Shown piece after piece: positions 14,887 to 24,483 of a DNA stretch of 64,000 bases. The stretch lies in the NCBI RefSeq assembly GCF_003428625.2, contig NZ_QVQT02000007.1, forward strand, positions 180,536 to 244,535, in the 5' to 3' direction. A program made the translations under genes and the position numbers. Numbering within the stretch: the first letter of the stretch is position 1; every line of letters starts with the position of its first letter. The notes under the pieces are model-generated. The model did not search any database. It was given only the letters and a program-made list of their open reading frames with translations, and was not told the DNA's origin. This DNA is from Paracidobacterium acidisoli (GTDB lineage Bacteria > Acidobacteriota > Terriglobia > Terriglobales > Acidobacteriaceae).

Positions 14887-17133
14887 CTACAGAACAGTGA
14901 CGGCTGCAACTTCGTAATCCCCGACGGAGGGAATCGTAAAACGCAGCGTCTGCTCCTCCAGACGAAAGGGCACTGTCTGCTCCGCGGCCAAAAGCTCCAC
15001 CGATTTCACACGGACGCTCGAGGGCAGCTTCATGGTTACATGCTGCGCGCCGAGCGGCGCAACAGATTGTAACCATCCGTGATACGTATTCGGATTCTCG
15101 TAATTCAGGAGGTGAACCGCATAGCCGGGAGCCGTCTCCCAGCAGAACATCTCCACCAGGCCATCTCCGTTTACCTGCACCACGCGCTCCTCGTGCGTCA
15201 CCCAGCGGATGGTGTTGTGCAGCAGCCGCAGCAGGTCGCCATGCCCCGTCGCCCAGTACGTGCGCTCCACATCTCCGGGAAACCAGGCGATGCGGCTCGC
15301 TCCGGACTCGCGCAGAACCACCGCCGGTTCATCGGTATGTGAGACCGGAGGATACGCCAGCTCCGGCGGATATCGCACAAATCCCGGCACCACGGTGAGC
15401 AAAGGGTTGTCGATCGGCTTGAGAGGAAGGCGGTTCTTCGCGCCCGGAAGCCAGTTGGTATTACTGAAGCCCCTGAGAAGAGGATGCGGATGAGCAGATG
15501 TCGGCGCCTCAATCCGCGCATAGTACGGATTTCCGTTGGTGCCGATGGCATCTCCGGCCCGGCTGATTCCGAGCAGGTTCGCAAGCCCGGGCTCTGTGCG
15601 CTGCTTCAGATTCTCGTCGTACAGACTGGTCTCAAAGCTGGCCATGAGCGATCCGCCGCCGCGCACATAAGCACTGATCTGCTCGCACTGCCGGTCGCTC
15701 AGCATCGCGACATTCGGCAGCAGCAGCGCGCGATATTTGCTCAGCCGCTCCTGGTCCAGCCGGTCTTCGTGTACAAAATCGAAGGCGAATCGCCCGCGCA
15801 GCAATGCATCGTAGATGCCCTGCGTCGTCTCATACATATAATCGCGCGTGCGCTCCGGCGCAGGCCCCGGATAGAGAAGCTGCGTTGCCTGGCCGATCAC
15901 GACGCCGATGTTGGCGATGGAGCGGCGCGTTCTCAGATGCGCGTCATGACGCGCCGTCCACTGAAAGTAGTCCGTGCCGGTCTTCTGCCATCTGCGGTCT
16001 TCGCCGAGCCCGTCCTCAGCCCCGACAAAGTGATAGTACGGAACCATGCCGCTCGCGAGCGTTTCGTTAAACCACATGCGCGTCTCATCCGCGGTCTTGG
16101 TCAGGTTGCGCCAGCCGGGCGTGCCCGTCGAATACGCAGCCGTAACGTTCGCGGCAAATTTTCCGTCGAGCACCGCATTGCACACACGGCCCTGCAGACT
16201 GCATCCCCACACCGCCGGCTCGTTATACGTGCGGCCCTGATTATCGGCCTGAAACCATGCGGTGATCTTTCCCAGCCTGTCGAGGTTCGGACCGCCGCGC
16301 ACGTTGCCACCGGAGTTCGCAAAGAAAAAGCTGTCGCTCTTCTTCTCTTTGGCGATCGCATCATACCGGTGCCACAGGTCCAGAACGCGGTCGGTAAAGA
16401 CACGCCAGTAGGCCGGTGTTCCCGAGGCGGGAAGCCTGCTGCAGATGGCGCAGTGGCAATCCGGCAGATTGCCCAACGGCGGCCAGCCATTCGTGTAGAA
16501 GCAGTCCACATCGTAGAGCGAGTTCACCTCGCGCATGATGGCCGGAACATAATCGTCCATGTAGCTCGAAAACATGCACGTCTTAAAGAGCCGCGGATCT
16601 TCGGTGCTGTGCTGCGCCGAGCCGTCCTGATGGCGCATCGCCCACTCCGGGTGCGCCTCGAGCGCGTCTCCCCAGTTCAGGTCGGGGCTCATACGGGCCA
16701 CCACACGCATGCCGCGCTTCTTCGCGGCGGCCACGCATTCACCGAAAAAATCGCGGCCGTTCAGAAACTTTCCATGGCGATGGAACCTGACTTTAGAGGG
16801 GTAGAACGCAAGAATGCCGGTGACGCTGATGAAGACAATGTCAGCCTTCGTCCCGCTCCAGTAATCGGCCCACTCTTCGATGTTCATCACCGCGGGGTCG
16901 TGCTCGGTCATGTTGGTCTGCCCCACGCGCCGAACCCGGTGCTGCCACGGCTGCGAGGAGGCATCTTCCGCAGACAGGCGCGCCGGCAGAGCCGCCATCA
17001 CGGCGTCCCGGTCATCGATAGCTCCGGCATCAGGAATAGATTCGGCATGCAGACTGCCCTGCTCATGGAACAGCGGAAGAGCTCCGGCTCCGGTAACGAG
17101 TCCGGTTTTGATGAAGTTGCGTCGGTTGAGCAT
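14887..17133 (-). CDS. Tat-exported glycoside-hydrolase-like protein with GH42-type trimerisation domain
   Basis: 748 residues from the ATG at 17133, preceded by AGGGGG; the open frame extends 19 codons further but without a ribosome site. The N-terminus MLNRRNFIKTGLVTGAGALP is a twin-arginine signal. A TIM-barrel-like region (about 60-420; VARMSPDLNWGDALEAHPEW, FYTNGWPP, CHCAICSRLP) is followed by a beta-galactosidase trimerisation/amidotransferase-like domain (about 440-600; YRALLLPNVAMLSDRQCEQISAYVRGGGSLMASFETSLYDE). This resembles hypothetical glycosidases related to GH42/GH29 often seen in soil bacteria. No catalytic residue could be fixed, so substrate and activity are open. Convergent with norB. 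Confidence 0.75.
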   Translation of the reverse strand: MLNRRNFIKTGLVTGAGALPLFHEQGSLHAESIPDAGAIDDRDAVMAALPARLSAEDASSQPWQHRVRRVGQTNMTEHDPAVMNIEEWADYWSGTKADIVFISVTGILAFYPSKVRFHRHGKFLNGRDFFGECVAAAKKRGMRVVARMSPDLNWGDALEAHPEWAMRHQDGSAQHSTEDPRLFKTCMFSSYMDDYVPAIMREVNSLYDVDCFYTNGWPPLGNLPDCHCAICSRLPASGTPAYWRVFTDRVLDLWHRYDAIAKEKKSDSFFFANSGGNVRGGPNLDRLGKITAWFQADNQGRTYNEPAVWGCSLQGRVCNAVLDGKFAANVTAAYSTGTPGWRNLTKTADETRMWFNETLASGMVPYYHFVGAEDGLGEDRRWQKTGTDYFQWTARHDAHLRTRRSIANIGVVIGQATQLLYPGPAPERTRDYMYETTQGIYDALLRGRFAFDFVHEDRLDQERLSKYRALLLPNVAMLSDRQCEQISAYVRGGGSLMASFETSLYDENLKQRTEPGLANLLGISRAGDAIGTNGNPYYARIEAPTSAHPHPLLRGFSNTNWLPGAKNRLPLKPIDNPLLTVVPGFVRYPPELAYPPVSHTDEPAVVLRESGASRIAWFPGDVERTYWATGHGDLLRLLHNTIRWVTHEERVVQVNGDGLVEMFCWETAPGYAVHLLNYENPNTYHGWLQSVAPLGAQHVTMKLPSSVRVKSVELLAAEQTVPFRLEEQTLRFTIPSVGDYEVAAVTVL

Positions 17134-17273
17134 CGATTCCCCCTGAATGCAGCTATGCACGAAGTGTAATTGCCGCAACGCGGCTGCCACGGCTCCGGCG
17201 CTGCCGGCCGGTAATTTCCATATCCGGGCTCAGCACGAGGCAATATTTGCAGGATATCCACAACTAATAGGAT

Positions 17274-17302
17274 TTGCGGATTTGCAAACCACAGGATATA
17301 GT
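17274..17302 (+). promoter_or_regulatory. Sigma-70 promoter of the nrdAB operon
   Basis: TTGCGG (17274-17279), 17 bases, then TATAGT (17297-17302): a good -35/-10 pair at optimal spacing, ending just before the riboswitch. Transcription would start near 17309, so the aptamer would occupy the start of the leader. No clear NrdR box was seen. Confidence 0.6.
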
Positions 17303-17307
17303 CACCC

Positions 17308-17475
17308 TATTCCGAGGTTCTTCCGGCAACGGAAGACGAAGAGGGAATCCGGTGAGAGTCCGGAACTGCCCCGCAGCGGTAAACAGGGACGAACGCCAAT
17401 CGACACTGGGCATAGCCTGGGAAGTCCGGCAAGTAGGTTTGAACCTGTGAGTCCGAAGACCTGCCACGGATACAT
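17308..17475 (+). ncRNA. Cobalamin (B12) riboswitch aptamer
   Basis: The leader contains the hallmark elements in order: GAATCCGGTGAGAGTCCGGA, then ACTGCCCCGCAGCGGTAA, then GCCTGGGAAGTCCGGC and finally GAGTCCGAAGACCTGCC, matching the adenosylcobalamin riboswitch core. It lies about 110 bases before the nrdA start, in the same direction and behind a promoter. Cobalamin riboswitches usually turn genes off when B12 is present. Here it would repress the B12-independent ribonucleotide reductase, which makes sense if a B12-dependent class II enzyme exists elsewhere in the genome. Ends are approximate. Confidence 0.93.
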
Positions 17476-17509
17476 TCGCTGACGCCTCCGAGGGGAGGCG
17501 AGGTGGCAG
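17461..17509 (+). promoter_or_regulatory. Riboswitch expression platform (competing helices)
   Basis: CTGCCAC (17461-17467), the 3' strand of the aptamer's closing region, can also pair with GTGGCAG (17503-17509). That alternative helix encloses a stable hairpin CGCCTCC/GGAGGCG (17483-17489 with 17494-17500). The two pairings of CTGCCAC are mutually exclusive, as expected for a switch. No T-run follows, so control of translation or a longer-range structure is more likely than simple termination. The nrdA ribosome site (AAAGGAG, 17567-17573) is downstream. Confidence 0.5.
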
Positions 17510-17582
17510 TGGGCTGTCTTCGCTCCCGAAGCACACTCCTGTTTCCCCGCATCGCTTTCTGAGGTCAAAGGAGATTCTTTCT

Positions 17583-20432
17583 ATGGCCACGCACACTCAC
17601 AGCTTCGACACCGCTCCCTCTGTTCCGCCCGCCGGATACCTCCACGGCGACAGCTCTTCTCCGCAGCGCTCATCGGGTCTGCAGGTCATTCGACGGAACG
17701 GCTCGTTTTCACCCTTCGACGCAGGCAAGATCACTGTTGCCATCACAAAAGCATTCGTTGCCGTCGAAGGCACGGAGGCCACCGCATCCCGCCGCATTCG
17801 CGACGCAGTGGAGTCTCTGACGCATCAGATCGTTGAAGCCCTGAGCCGCCGCGCGGAGCCGGGCCGCCCCATTCACATCGAGGACATTCAGGATCAGGTG
17901 GAGCTGGCGCTGATGCGCAGCGGCGAACATAAGGTCGCACGCGCCTATGTGCTCTATCGTGAAGAGCGGACGCAGGAGCGCCGCAGACGCGAAAGCCGGA
18001 CATCCGAGCCGTCTCAGCCCCGGCTTCACGTTCGTCTGAAAGACGGACGATCGGAGCCGCTCGATGAAGCGCGCCTGCTGCAGGATGTCTCCGCTGCATG
18101 TGCAGGCCTCGACGGCGTCTCTGCCGATGCCGTAATGGCCGAGGTTCGACGGAATCTTTACGACGGCATCCTGCTGCACGAGCTCGGCCTCGCGCAGACC
18201 ATGGCCGCGCGGTCCCTCGTTGAGCAGGAGCCGAATTACGCGTACGTCAGTGCGCGGCTGCTGCTGAATATCCTTCGCGAAGAAGCGCTGTCGCTCGTGC
18301 TCCCCGGCGCGGTTTCGTCGTCTCAGAGTCACAGCGATCTGAAGTATGACGAGTACTTCCCCGAGTTCATCCGCTGTGGCATCGACCTGGAGCTTCTGGA
18401 CAAAGAACTCAGCAACTTTGATCTCGCACGCCTTGCCGCCACGCTCAAACCGGAGCGCGACCGGAACTTCCAGTTCCTTGGCCTGCAGACGCTCTACGAC
18501 CGGTACTTCCTGCACAAAGACGGCGTGCGCTTCGAGCTGCCGCAGGCATTCTTCATGCGCGTGGCCATGGGCCTGGCCATGCGGGAGATCGACCGCGACG
18601 CCCGAGCCATCGAATTCTACGAGCTCCTTTCGTCCTTCGACTTCATGTGCTCTACGCCGACGCTTTTCAACTCCGGCACGCTGCGCCCGCAGCTCTCGTC
18701 CTGCTTTCTCACCACCGTCGCCGACAACCTCGACGGAATCTTCAAGGCCATCAAAGACAATGCTCTGCTCTCGAAGTATGCCGGCGGCCTCGGCAACGAC
18801 TGGAGCGGCGTGCGCGGCCTGGGAGCGCACATTCGCGGCACCAATGGCCAGTCGCAGGGCGTTGTTCCCTTCCTCAAGGTCGCTAACGATACGGCGATTG
18901 CTGTCAATCAGGGCGGCAAGCGCAAAGGCGCCGTCTGCGGCTATCTGGAAACGTGGCACATCGACATCGAAGAGTTTCTCGATCTGCGGAAGAACACCGG
19001 CGACGATCGCCGCCGTACCCACGACATGAACACGGCCAGCTGGATTCCCGATCTCTTCATGGAGCGCGTGGAGGAAGACGGCGCATGGACACTCTTCTCG
19101 CCCGACGAGACGCCCGATCTCCACGAGCTCTGCGGCGATGCCTTTGCGCAGCGGTATGTGCTGTATGAGGAGAAAGCACGCCGTGGTGAGCTGAAGATCA
19201 CTCGCACCGTCCGCGCCGTGGACCTGTGGCGCAGAATGCTCACCATGCTCTTCGAGACAGGGCATCCATGGATCACCTTTAAGGACCCCTGCAATCTGCG
19301 CTCGCCGCAGCAGCACGCCGGCGTCGTGCATTCCTCGAACCTCTGCACCGAGATCACGCTGAACACGAATCATCGCGAGATCGCCGTCTGCAACCTGGGC
19401 TCGATCAACCTTGCAAATCACGTCACAGAGAACGGCATGGACGAGACGCGGCTCAAAAAGACCGTGACCACCGCCATGCGGATGCTCGACAACGTGATCG
19501 ACATCAACTTCTACACCGTGCCGGAGGCGCGCTATTCCAATCTGCGTCATCGTCCGGTCGGTCTCGGCATCATGGGGTATCAGGACGCACTCTACACACT
19601 GCGCATCCCCTGCGCATCGCAGGAGGCCGTTCGTTTCGCCGACGAGAGCATGGAACTCGTCAGCTTTCACGCAATCTCAGCTTCCGTCGATCTTGCTGCC
19701 GAGCGCGGCCGCTATGCCACATTTGAGGGCTCGCTCTGGAGCCAGGGAATTCTCCCCATCGACTCCATCGACCTGCTTCAGAACAATCGCAAACACACGC
19801 TTACGGTGGATCGTTCGGCGAAGCTCGACTGGGCGGGACTGCGCGAGCGCGTTAAAACGACCGGCATGCGCAATTCAAACACCATGGCCATCGCGCCAAC
19901 CGCGACCATCTCCAATATCTGCGGCGTCACGCAGTCAATTGAGCCGACCTATCAGAACCTCTTTGTGAAGTCGAATATGTCGGGCGACTTCACGGTCGTC
20001 AATGCAGCTCTGGTCCACGACCTGAAGAAGCACAACCTTTGGGACGAGGTCATGGTGAGCGACCTTAAATATTTCGATGGTGCTCTCGGCTCGATCGACC
20101 GGGTCCCGGAGAGCCTTCGACAGCTCTACGCCACATCGTTTGAGATTGAGCCGGCGTGGCTGATTCAGGCAGCCGCCCGTCGCCAGAAGTGGATCGACCA
20201 GGCGCAGTCGCTGAACCTGTACATCGACCAGCCGAGCGGAAAGAAGCTCGACGCGCTTTACCGCGAGGCGTGGCATGCCGGGCTGAAGACAACCTACTAC
20301 CTGCGTTCGCGCAGCGCAACGCACGTGGAAAAATCCACGTTGCAGCGTACAGACGGCAAGCTGAATGCTGTTTCACCCGTGGCCGTCAAAGCCTGCGCGA
20401 TCGACGATCCCACCTGCGAAGCCTGCCAGTAA
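17583..20432 (+). CDS. nrdA: Class I ribonucleoside-diphosphate reductase, alpha subunit (R1)
   Basis: 949 residues. N-terminal ATP-cone allosteric domain (about 35-140, [18 protein letters not shown]), apparently followed by a second, degenerate cone-like region (about 148-235). Catalytic barrel: [17 protein letters not shown] carries the first redox Cys, NLCTEITL the thiyl-radical Cys and Glu, and [18 protein letters not shown] the phosphate-binding loop. The C-terminal tail [12 protein letters not shown] carries the shuttle Cys residues. It converts ribonucleotides to deoxyribonucleotides with the R2 subunit encoded 28 bases downstream. AAAGGAG precedes the ATG. Expression is probably repressed by B12 through the leader riboswitch and tuned by dATP/ATP through the cone. 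Confidence 0.96.
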   Translation: MATHTHSFDTAPSVPPAGYLHGDSSSPQRSSGLQVIRRNGSFSPFDAGKITVAITKAFVAVEGTEATASRRIRDAVESLTHQIVEALSRRAEPGRPIHIEDIQDQVELALMRSGEHKVARAYVLYREERTQERRRRESRTSEPSQPRLHVRLKDGRSEPLDEARLLQDVSAACAGLDGVSADAVMAEVRRNLYDGILLHELGLAQTMAARSLVEQEPNYAYVSARLLLNILREEALSLVLPGAVSSSQSHSDLKYDEYFPEFIRCGIDLELLDKELSNFDLARLAATLKPERDRNFQFLGLQTLYDRYFLHKDGVRFELPQAFFMRVAMGLAMREIDRDARAIEFYELLSSFDFMCSTPTLFNSGTLRPQLSSCFLTTVADNLDGIFKAIKDNALLSKYAGGLGNDWSGVRGLGAHIRGTNGQSQGVVPFLKVANDTAIAVNQGGKRKGAVCGYLETWHIDIEEFLDLRKNTGDDRRRTHDMNTASWIPDLFMERVEEDGAWTLFSPDETPDLHELCGDAFAQRYVLYEEKARRGELKITRTVRAVDLWRRMLTMLFETGHPWITFKDPCNLRSPQQHAGVVHSSNLCTEITLNTNHREIAVCNLGSINLANHVTENGMDETRLKKTVTTAMRMLDNVIDINFYTVPEARYSNLRHRPVGLGIMGYQDALYTLRIPCASQEAVRFADESMELVSFHAISASVDLAAERGRYATFEGSLWSQGILPIDSIDLLQNNRKHTLTVDRSAKLDWAGLRERVKTTGMRNSNTMAIAPTATISNICGVTQSIEPTYQNLFVKSNMSGDFTVVNAALVHDLKKHNLWDEVMVSDLKYFDGALGSIDRVPESLRQLYATSFEIEPAWLIQAAARRQKWIDQAQSLNLYIDQPSGKKLDALYREAWHAGLKTTYYLRSRSATHVEKSTLQRTDGKLNAVSPVAVKACAIDDPTCEACQ

Positions 20433-20460
20433 CCGTCACGGATACATTATGGAGAGACTG

Positions 20461-21591
20461 ATGCTCGACTGGAGCGAAACCATTGAAGAAAGCCCGTCTG
20501 AACTGATCCTGACCCCGCCGCCGGTCAAAGAAATTTCGGATACGACGGGCCTGGGCAAGATAGCGCGCGGAGCGGCCCGCGTGCGCGTTGACGACAAGGC
20601 CATGATCAACTGCCGCGCCGACGTCAATCAGCTTCTTCCGCTGAAGTACCGATGGGCATGGGAGAAGTATCTCTCCGGCTGCAGTAACCACTGGATGCCG
20701 ACCGAGATTTCGATGCAGGCCGACATTGCTCTGTGGAAGAGCACGGATGGACTGACCGCCGATGAGCGCCGCGCGATCAAACGCAATCTCGGCTTTTTTG
20801 CAGCATCGGAGTCGCTGGTGGCGAACAACATCGTACTCGCCATCTATCGCCATCTCACCAATCCCGAATGCCGTCAGTATCTTCTTCGTCAGGCGTTTGA
20901 GGAGGCGGTTCACACCCACACCTTCCAGTACATCGTGGAGAGCCTGAGCCTCGACGAGGGAGAGCTCTTCAATATGTATCGCGAGGTTCCATCGATCACG
21001 GAAAAGGCTGCCTGGGCCATTCAGTACACGCAGCACCTCAGCGATCCCACGTTTGTGACCGGCACTGCGGCCGCGGACCGCGCCTTTCTGCGCGATCTCA
21101 TTGCCTTCTACGTCGTCTTTGAAGGCATGTGGTTCTACACCGGCTTTGCGCAGATTCTTTCGCTGGGCCGCCGGAACAAGATGACCGGCATTGCGGAGCA
21201 GTATCAGTACATTCTGCGCGACGAATCGATTCATCTGAACTTCGGCATCGATGTCATCAACCAGATCAGGATTGAAAATCCGCATCTGTGGAGCGATGCC
21301 TTTCAACAGGAGGTCCGAAGCATGCTCCGGAGCGCTGCCGAGCTGGAAGCCGCGTATGGGCGCGATACAATGCCCAACGGGTTTCTGGGACTCAGCGCCG
21401 GACTGTGCGAACAGTACATGCACTTCATCGCCAACCGCAGATGTTCGCAGCTTGGCCTTGAGCCGGTCTTCCCGCCATCCGGCAATCCGTTCTCATGGAT
21501 GTCGGAGGCGATGGATCTGAAGAAGGAAAAAAACTTCTTCGAAACCAGAGTCATTGAATATCAGAGCGGAGGCTCGCTGGCCTGGGATTAG
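20461..21591 (+). CDS. nrdB: Ribonucleotide reductase beta subunit (R2), class Ic-like (Mn/Fe) signature
   Basis: 376 residues from the ATG at 20461, which has GGAGAG five bases upstream; an ATG at 20449 lacks a ribosome site, and the longer frame overlaps nrdA. Ferritin-like fold with metal ligands E117 (AASES), E148 and H151 (EEAVH), E221 (FEGMWF), E255 and H258 (DESIH). The position of the radical Tyr in class Ia (E+7) is Phe155 (HTHTF). Glu rather than Asp as first ligand, Phe at the radical site, Y250 and W78 match the class Ic R2 of Chlamydia trachomatis (E89, F127, Y222, W51), with identical spacings of 31, 73 and 34 between Glu ligands. Such proteins use a Mn(IV)/Fe(III) cofactor instead of a tyrosyl radical. 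Cofactor use is inferred. Confidence 0.93.
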   Translation: MLDWSETIEESPSELILTPPPVKEISDTTGLGKIARGAARVRVDDKAMINCRADVNQLLPLKYRWAWEKYLSGCSNHWMPTEISMQADIALWKSTDGLTADERRAIKRNLGFFAASESLVANNIVLAIYRHLTNPECRQYLLRQAFEEAVHTHTFQYIVESLSLDEGELFNMYREVPSITEKAAWAIQYTQHLSDPTFVTGTAAADRAFLRDLIAFYVVFEGMWFYTGFAQILSLGRRNKMTGIAEQYQYILRDESIHLNFGIDVINQIRIENPHLWSDAFQQEVRSMLRSAAELEAAYGRDTMPNGFLGLSAGLCEQYMHFIANRRCSQLGLEPVFPPSGNPFSWMSEAMDLKKEKNFFETRVIEYQSGGSLAWD

Positions 21592-21608
21592 CCACGATCG
21601 GTCGTGGC
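21591..21608 (+). terminator. Intrinsic terminator of nrdAB
   Basis: GCCACGA-TCGG-TCGTGGC, a perfect 7-bp stem starting at the last base of the nrdB stop codon, followed by TTTC. Short T-run, but well placed for an operon end. Confidence 0.55.
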
Positions 21609-21620
21609 TTTCACACAACA

Positions 21621-21649
21621 GGCCGCCTGCAAGATGGTGGCAGACGGCC
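21621..21649 (-). terminator. Hairpin terminator of the D-amino-acid deaminase gene
   Basis: GGCCGCCTGC (21621-21630) pairs with GCAGACGGCC (21640-21649) with a single mismatch. It lies immediately beyond the stop codon of the convergent gene at 21653-22903. No clear T-run. Confidence 0.45.
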
Positions 21650-21652
21650 TTC

Positions 21653-22903
21653 TCAAAAGAAGGTCTGCATCACATCGACCACCTGATACTGCGCGTCCAG
21701 CACCGGCAGCACACGCCATTTGTCGAAGGTCAGGCAGGGATGCGAAATATCGAAGCCGATCATATCGCCGACACGAAGATCGTCCTCCTCCGTGATCTGC
21801 AGGTAAGCATGCTGGTCCATCATTTTTGTGATCGTCCAGTGCCCGGGAGCCCTCTGCGGCTTCGCGCTTCCGGGCCTGAAGTGCAGCGCGGGCACCGGGA
21901 AACCGGCATCGAATGCGGCATCGCGCTTGCCCATGCCGACAATTGCTCTTCCTGCTTCCGGCACCGACTGCACATAAGCCCACACCTGAAGCGCGGGTTC
22001 CAGACCCGAATGCATCTGCCGGGCAACAAGATTCCGCTGAAGGATCTTTGCCTGGGCCTCGCGATACACGCCGATGTCATGCGTCAGATAACAGCCAGGA
22101 CGCAGCACAATTTCGACGGAATCTCCAAAACCGGCCGAAGCGAAGACCTCGGCCACCACGTCGTACCACGCCGATCCCGCGCCTGAGAGCAGAACCGGCG
22201 CACGCTGAAAGCGGCCTTCTGCGGCCAGCTTTCTCGTCACCGCAACCGCCCGCTCCAGAAAAGCGCGAATCGCCGGCTCATCATCGAGCACGCCTTCGTA
22301 AATCTCGATGCCGCTCAGCGCAAGTGAATCCTTCCAACAGGACAATGCGGTTAACACCGCCTGCAGCTGCTCTTCATCGCGCACGCCGGTGCGTCCTCCG
22401 GCAACGCCGAGCTCCACGAGCACATGCAGACGCTGACCGCGCGCAGAAAAAAATGCGCCGAGCTGATCCACCAGCTCAGCCGAATCGACGAGGCAAAAAT
22501 ATTCGAAGCCCGCATCCTCGAGAAGCCGCGCAATGATGCTCATGTTCTCTTTGCCGACAAGCTGATTCGCCATCAGAACGCGGCGCACACCATGCTCGTA
22601 AGCCGCCAGCGTCTGATGCGCGGTCGCCAGCGTAATACCCCACGCTCCGCTGTCCATCTGCATGCGGAACAACCCCGGCGCCATCGTCGTCTTGCCATGC
22701 GGTGCCAGCTTCAGTCCATACGCAGTAATGAACTGCTGCATCCAGTCGAGATTGTGCCGCAGCTTGTCCTGATAGAGGACCGCCGACGGCAGACTGAGGT
22801 CCTCGCGCAGCAGGTTCCAGTCATGCGAGGCAATCTTTTCCAGTTCAGAAGGCTCATCGAGAAAACCGATGCCCTTGTTCAGCCGTTCGATCCTTTCAGA
22901 CAT
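21653..22903 (-). CDS. PLP-dependent D-threonine aldolase/D-serine dehydratase-like protein (amino-acid deaminase)
   Basis: 416 residues. The alanine-racemase-type N-terminal barrel carries the PLP lysine in KLAPHGKTTMAPGLF (about residue 70), and the C-terminal domain ends with DMIGFDISHPCLTFDKWRVL, the metal-binding His/Cys pattern of the D-threonine aldolase/DSD1 family. The closest recognised group is 'amino acid deaminase' (D-serine deaminase-like). The product would be a 2-oxo acid plus ammonia, or glycine plus an aldehyde. It is divergent from a D-aminoacylase, RidA and GntP set, so degradation of D-amino acids (possibly D-serine or N-acyl-D-residues) is likely. The exact substrate is not visible. 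Confidence 0.85.
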   Translation of the reverse strand: MSERIERLNKGIGFLDEPSELEKIASHDWNLLREDLSLPSAVLYQDKLRHNLDWMQQFITAYGLKLAPHGKTTMAPGLFRMQMDSGAWGITLATAHQTLAAYEHGVRRVLMANQLVGKENMSIIARLLEDAGFEYFCLVDSAELVDQLGAFFSARGQRLHVLVELGVAGGRTGVRDEEQLQAVLTALSCWKDSLALSGIEIYEGVLDDEPAIRAFLERAVAVTRKLAAEGRFQRAPVLLSGAGSAWYDVVAEVFASAGFGDSVEIVLRPGCYLTHDIGVYREAQAKILQRNLVARQMHSGLEPALQVWAYVQSVPEAGRAIVGMGKRDAAFDAGFPVPALHFRPGSAKPQRAPGHWTITKMMDQHAYLQITEEDDLRVGDMIGFDISHPCLTFDKWRVLPVLDAQYQVVDVMQTFF

Positions 22904-23006
22904 ATGCTGCCGGTCCTTGAAAATTGAGATCCCGATAATCTCCCGGGAATAAGAGCCCGAATCAGGTCGATAATGCGTGACCGATATATTCTAAGAGAGC
23001 TCAGCC

Positions 23007-24461
23007 ATGCGCAGGTGCGATACCCTCATCCGAAATGCAAATCTGCTCGACGGCAGCGGCACTGCCGCCGAACGTATGGACGTCGCTCTCAGCGGCGATC
23101 TCGTCTGCGACATCAGCCCCTCTCTGTCATACGATGCTTCCTCAACCATAGACGCGCACGGGCTGACGCTCGCACCTGGATTTATCGACGTTCATACGCA
23201 TGACGATACCAGCGTGATCCGCAATCCGGGAATGCTGCCCAAGCTGTCGCAGGGCGTAACCACTGTGATCGTCGGCAACTGTGGCATCAGCGCCGCACCC
23301 GTGCAGCTACAGGGTGAGCCACCCGATCCCATGAACCTCCTCGGCGGCACCGATGCCTTTCGTTACCCTACCTTCGCCGCGTATGTGGCAGCCGTCGAAG
23401 CTGCCAGGCCGGCCGTGAACGTCGGCGCGCTGGTGGGGCACACCGCCCTGCGCAACAATCACATGGACCGGCTCGACCGCACTGCAACGGAAGCGGAGGT
23501 CGCTGCCATGCGCCGGCAGCTTGAGGAAGCGCTTGCCTGTGGCGCTCTCGGCCTCAGCACCGGTCTTGCCTATCTGTCTGCGAATGCTGCCTCTACCGAA
23601 GAAGTAGTGGCCCTCGCTGAGCCGCTGGCATCGGCAGGCGCGGTCTACACCACGCACATGCGCAGTGAGACGGAGACCATTCTCGATGCCATGCACGAGG
23701 CATTTGAGATTGGACGCCTGAACCGTATCCCCGTTATCGTCTCTCATCTCAAATGCGCCGGCATCGCCAACTGGGGACGCAGCGGAGAAGTGCTCGAAGC
23801 CCTCGACGCGGCGCGCGCCTCACAACACATCGGATGCGACTGCTATCCCTATGCCGCCGGCTCGAGCACGCTCGATCTGCGCCAGGTCGATGAGCGCGTA
23901 AAGATCACCATCACCTGGAGCACACCGCATCCCGAGGCCGCAGGCCAAACCCTTGCTGAGATTGCCGCCGCCTGGAACACGACGCAGCCTGAAGCGGCAC
24001 GGCGTCTTCAGCCTGCAGGAGCCATCTATCACAGCATCTCCGAAGAGGATATGCGCCGCATTCTGCAGCATCCCGCCACCATGATCGGCTCCGACGGCCT
24101 GCCGAACGATCCCCGGCCCCATCCCCGTCTGTGGGGAACCTTCCCGCGTGTTCTTGGCCGCTACAGCCGTGAAGAAAAGCTGCTCTCTCTGCCGGAAGCA
24201 ATCCACAAAATGACCGGGATGCCCGCGCAGCGCTTCGGCCTCGCAAAGCGGGGACTGATCCGCCAGGGATACTATGCGGACCTGGTGCTCTTCGATCCTG
24301 ACAAAATCATCGACACGGCTACATTCTCCGATCCTGTCAGTCCATCCAAAGGCATCGCCGGCGTCTGGGTCAATGGAGTTCTCTCCTTCACCGATCAGGG
24401 CGCTGCCGGAAAAAGAAACGGACGCTTCCTGTCTCGCGGCAAAACCACATGGGTTCAGTAA
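23007..24461 (+). CDS. N-acyl-D-amino-acid deacylase (D-aminoacylase)
   Basis: 484 residues, amidohydrolase superfamily. The metal-binding motif DVHTHDD follows ALAPGFI-type sequence (TLAPGFIDVHTHDDTSVI), with further signature segments TVIVGNCGIS, GHTALRNNHM, STGLAYLSA, VSHLKCAG and the late Asp in MIGSDGLPNDPRPHPR. The C-terminus GLIRQGYYADLVLFDPDKI is typical of the D-aminoacylase/dihydroorotase branch. It hydrolyses N-acyl-D-amino acids to D-amino acids. It is first in an operon-like run with ridA and gntP, and divergent from the PLP deaminase at a 103-base gap that holds both promoters. Confidence 0.93.
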   Translation: MRRCDTLIRNANLLDGSGTAAERMDVALSGDLVCDISPSLSYDASSTIDAHGLTLAPGFIDVHTHDDTSVIRNPGMLPKLSQGVTTVIVGNCGISAAPVQLQGEPPDPMNLLGGTDAFRYPTFAAYVAAVEAARPAVNVGALVGHTALRNNHMDRLDRTATEAEVAAMRRQLEEALACGALGLSTGLAYLSANAASTEEVVALAEPLASAGAVYTTHMRSETETILDAMHEAFEIGRLNRIPVIVSHLKCAGIANWGRSGEVLEALDAARASQHIGCDCYPYAAGSSTLDLRQVDERVKITITWSTPHPEAAGQTLAEIAAAWNTTQPEAARRLQPAGAIYHSISEEDMRRILQHPATMIGSDGLPNDPRPHPRLWGTFPRVLGRYSREEKLLSLPEAIHKMTGMPAQRFGLAKRGLIRQGYYADLVLFDPDKIIDTATFSDPVSPSKGIAGVWVNGVLSFTDQGAAGKRNGRFLSRGKTTWVQ

Positions 24462-24483
24462 CAAAACCATTTCAGGAGCACAC

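Noticed and set aside
15484..17169. 561-codon open frame on the plus strand inside the Tat-exported glycosidase-like gene
   Set aside because: GC-rich genes leave long open frames on the opposite strand. This one has no ribosome site, no recognisable family and fully overlaps a gene with a clear Tat signal and domains.
17709..19670. 653-codon minus-strand frame inside nrdA
   Set aside because: Antisense of a highly conserved enzyme; no homology pattern of its own.
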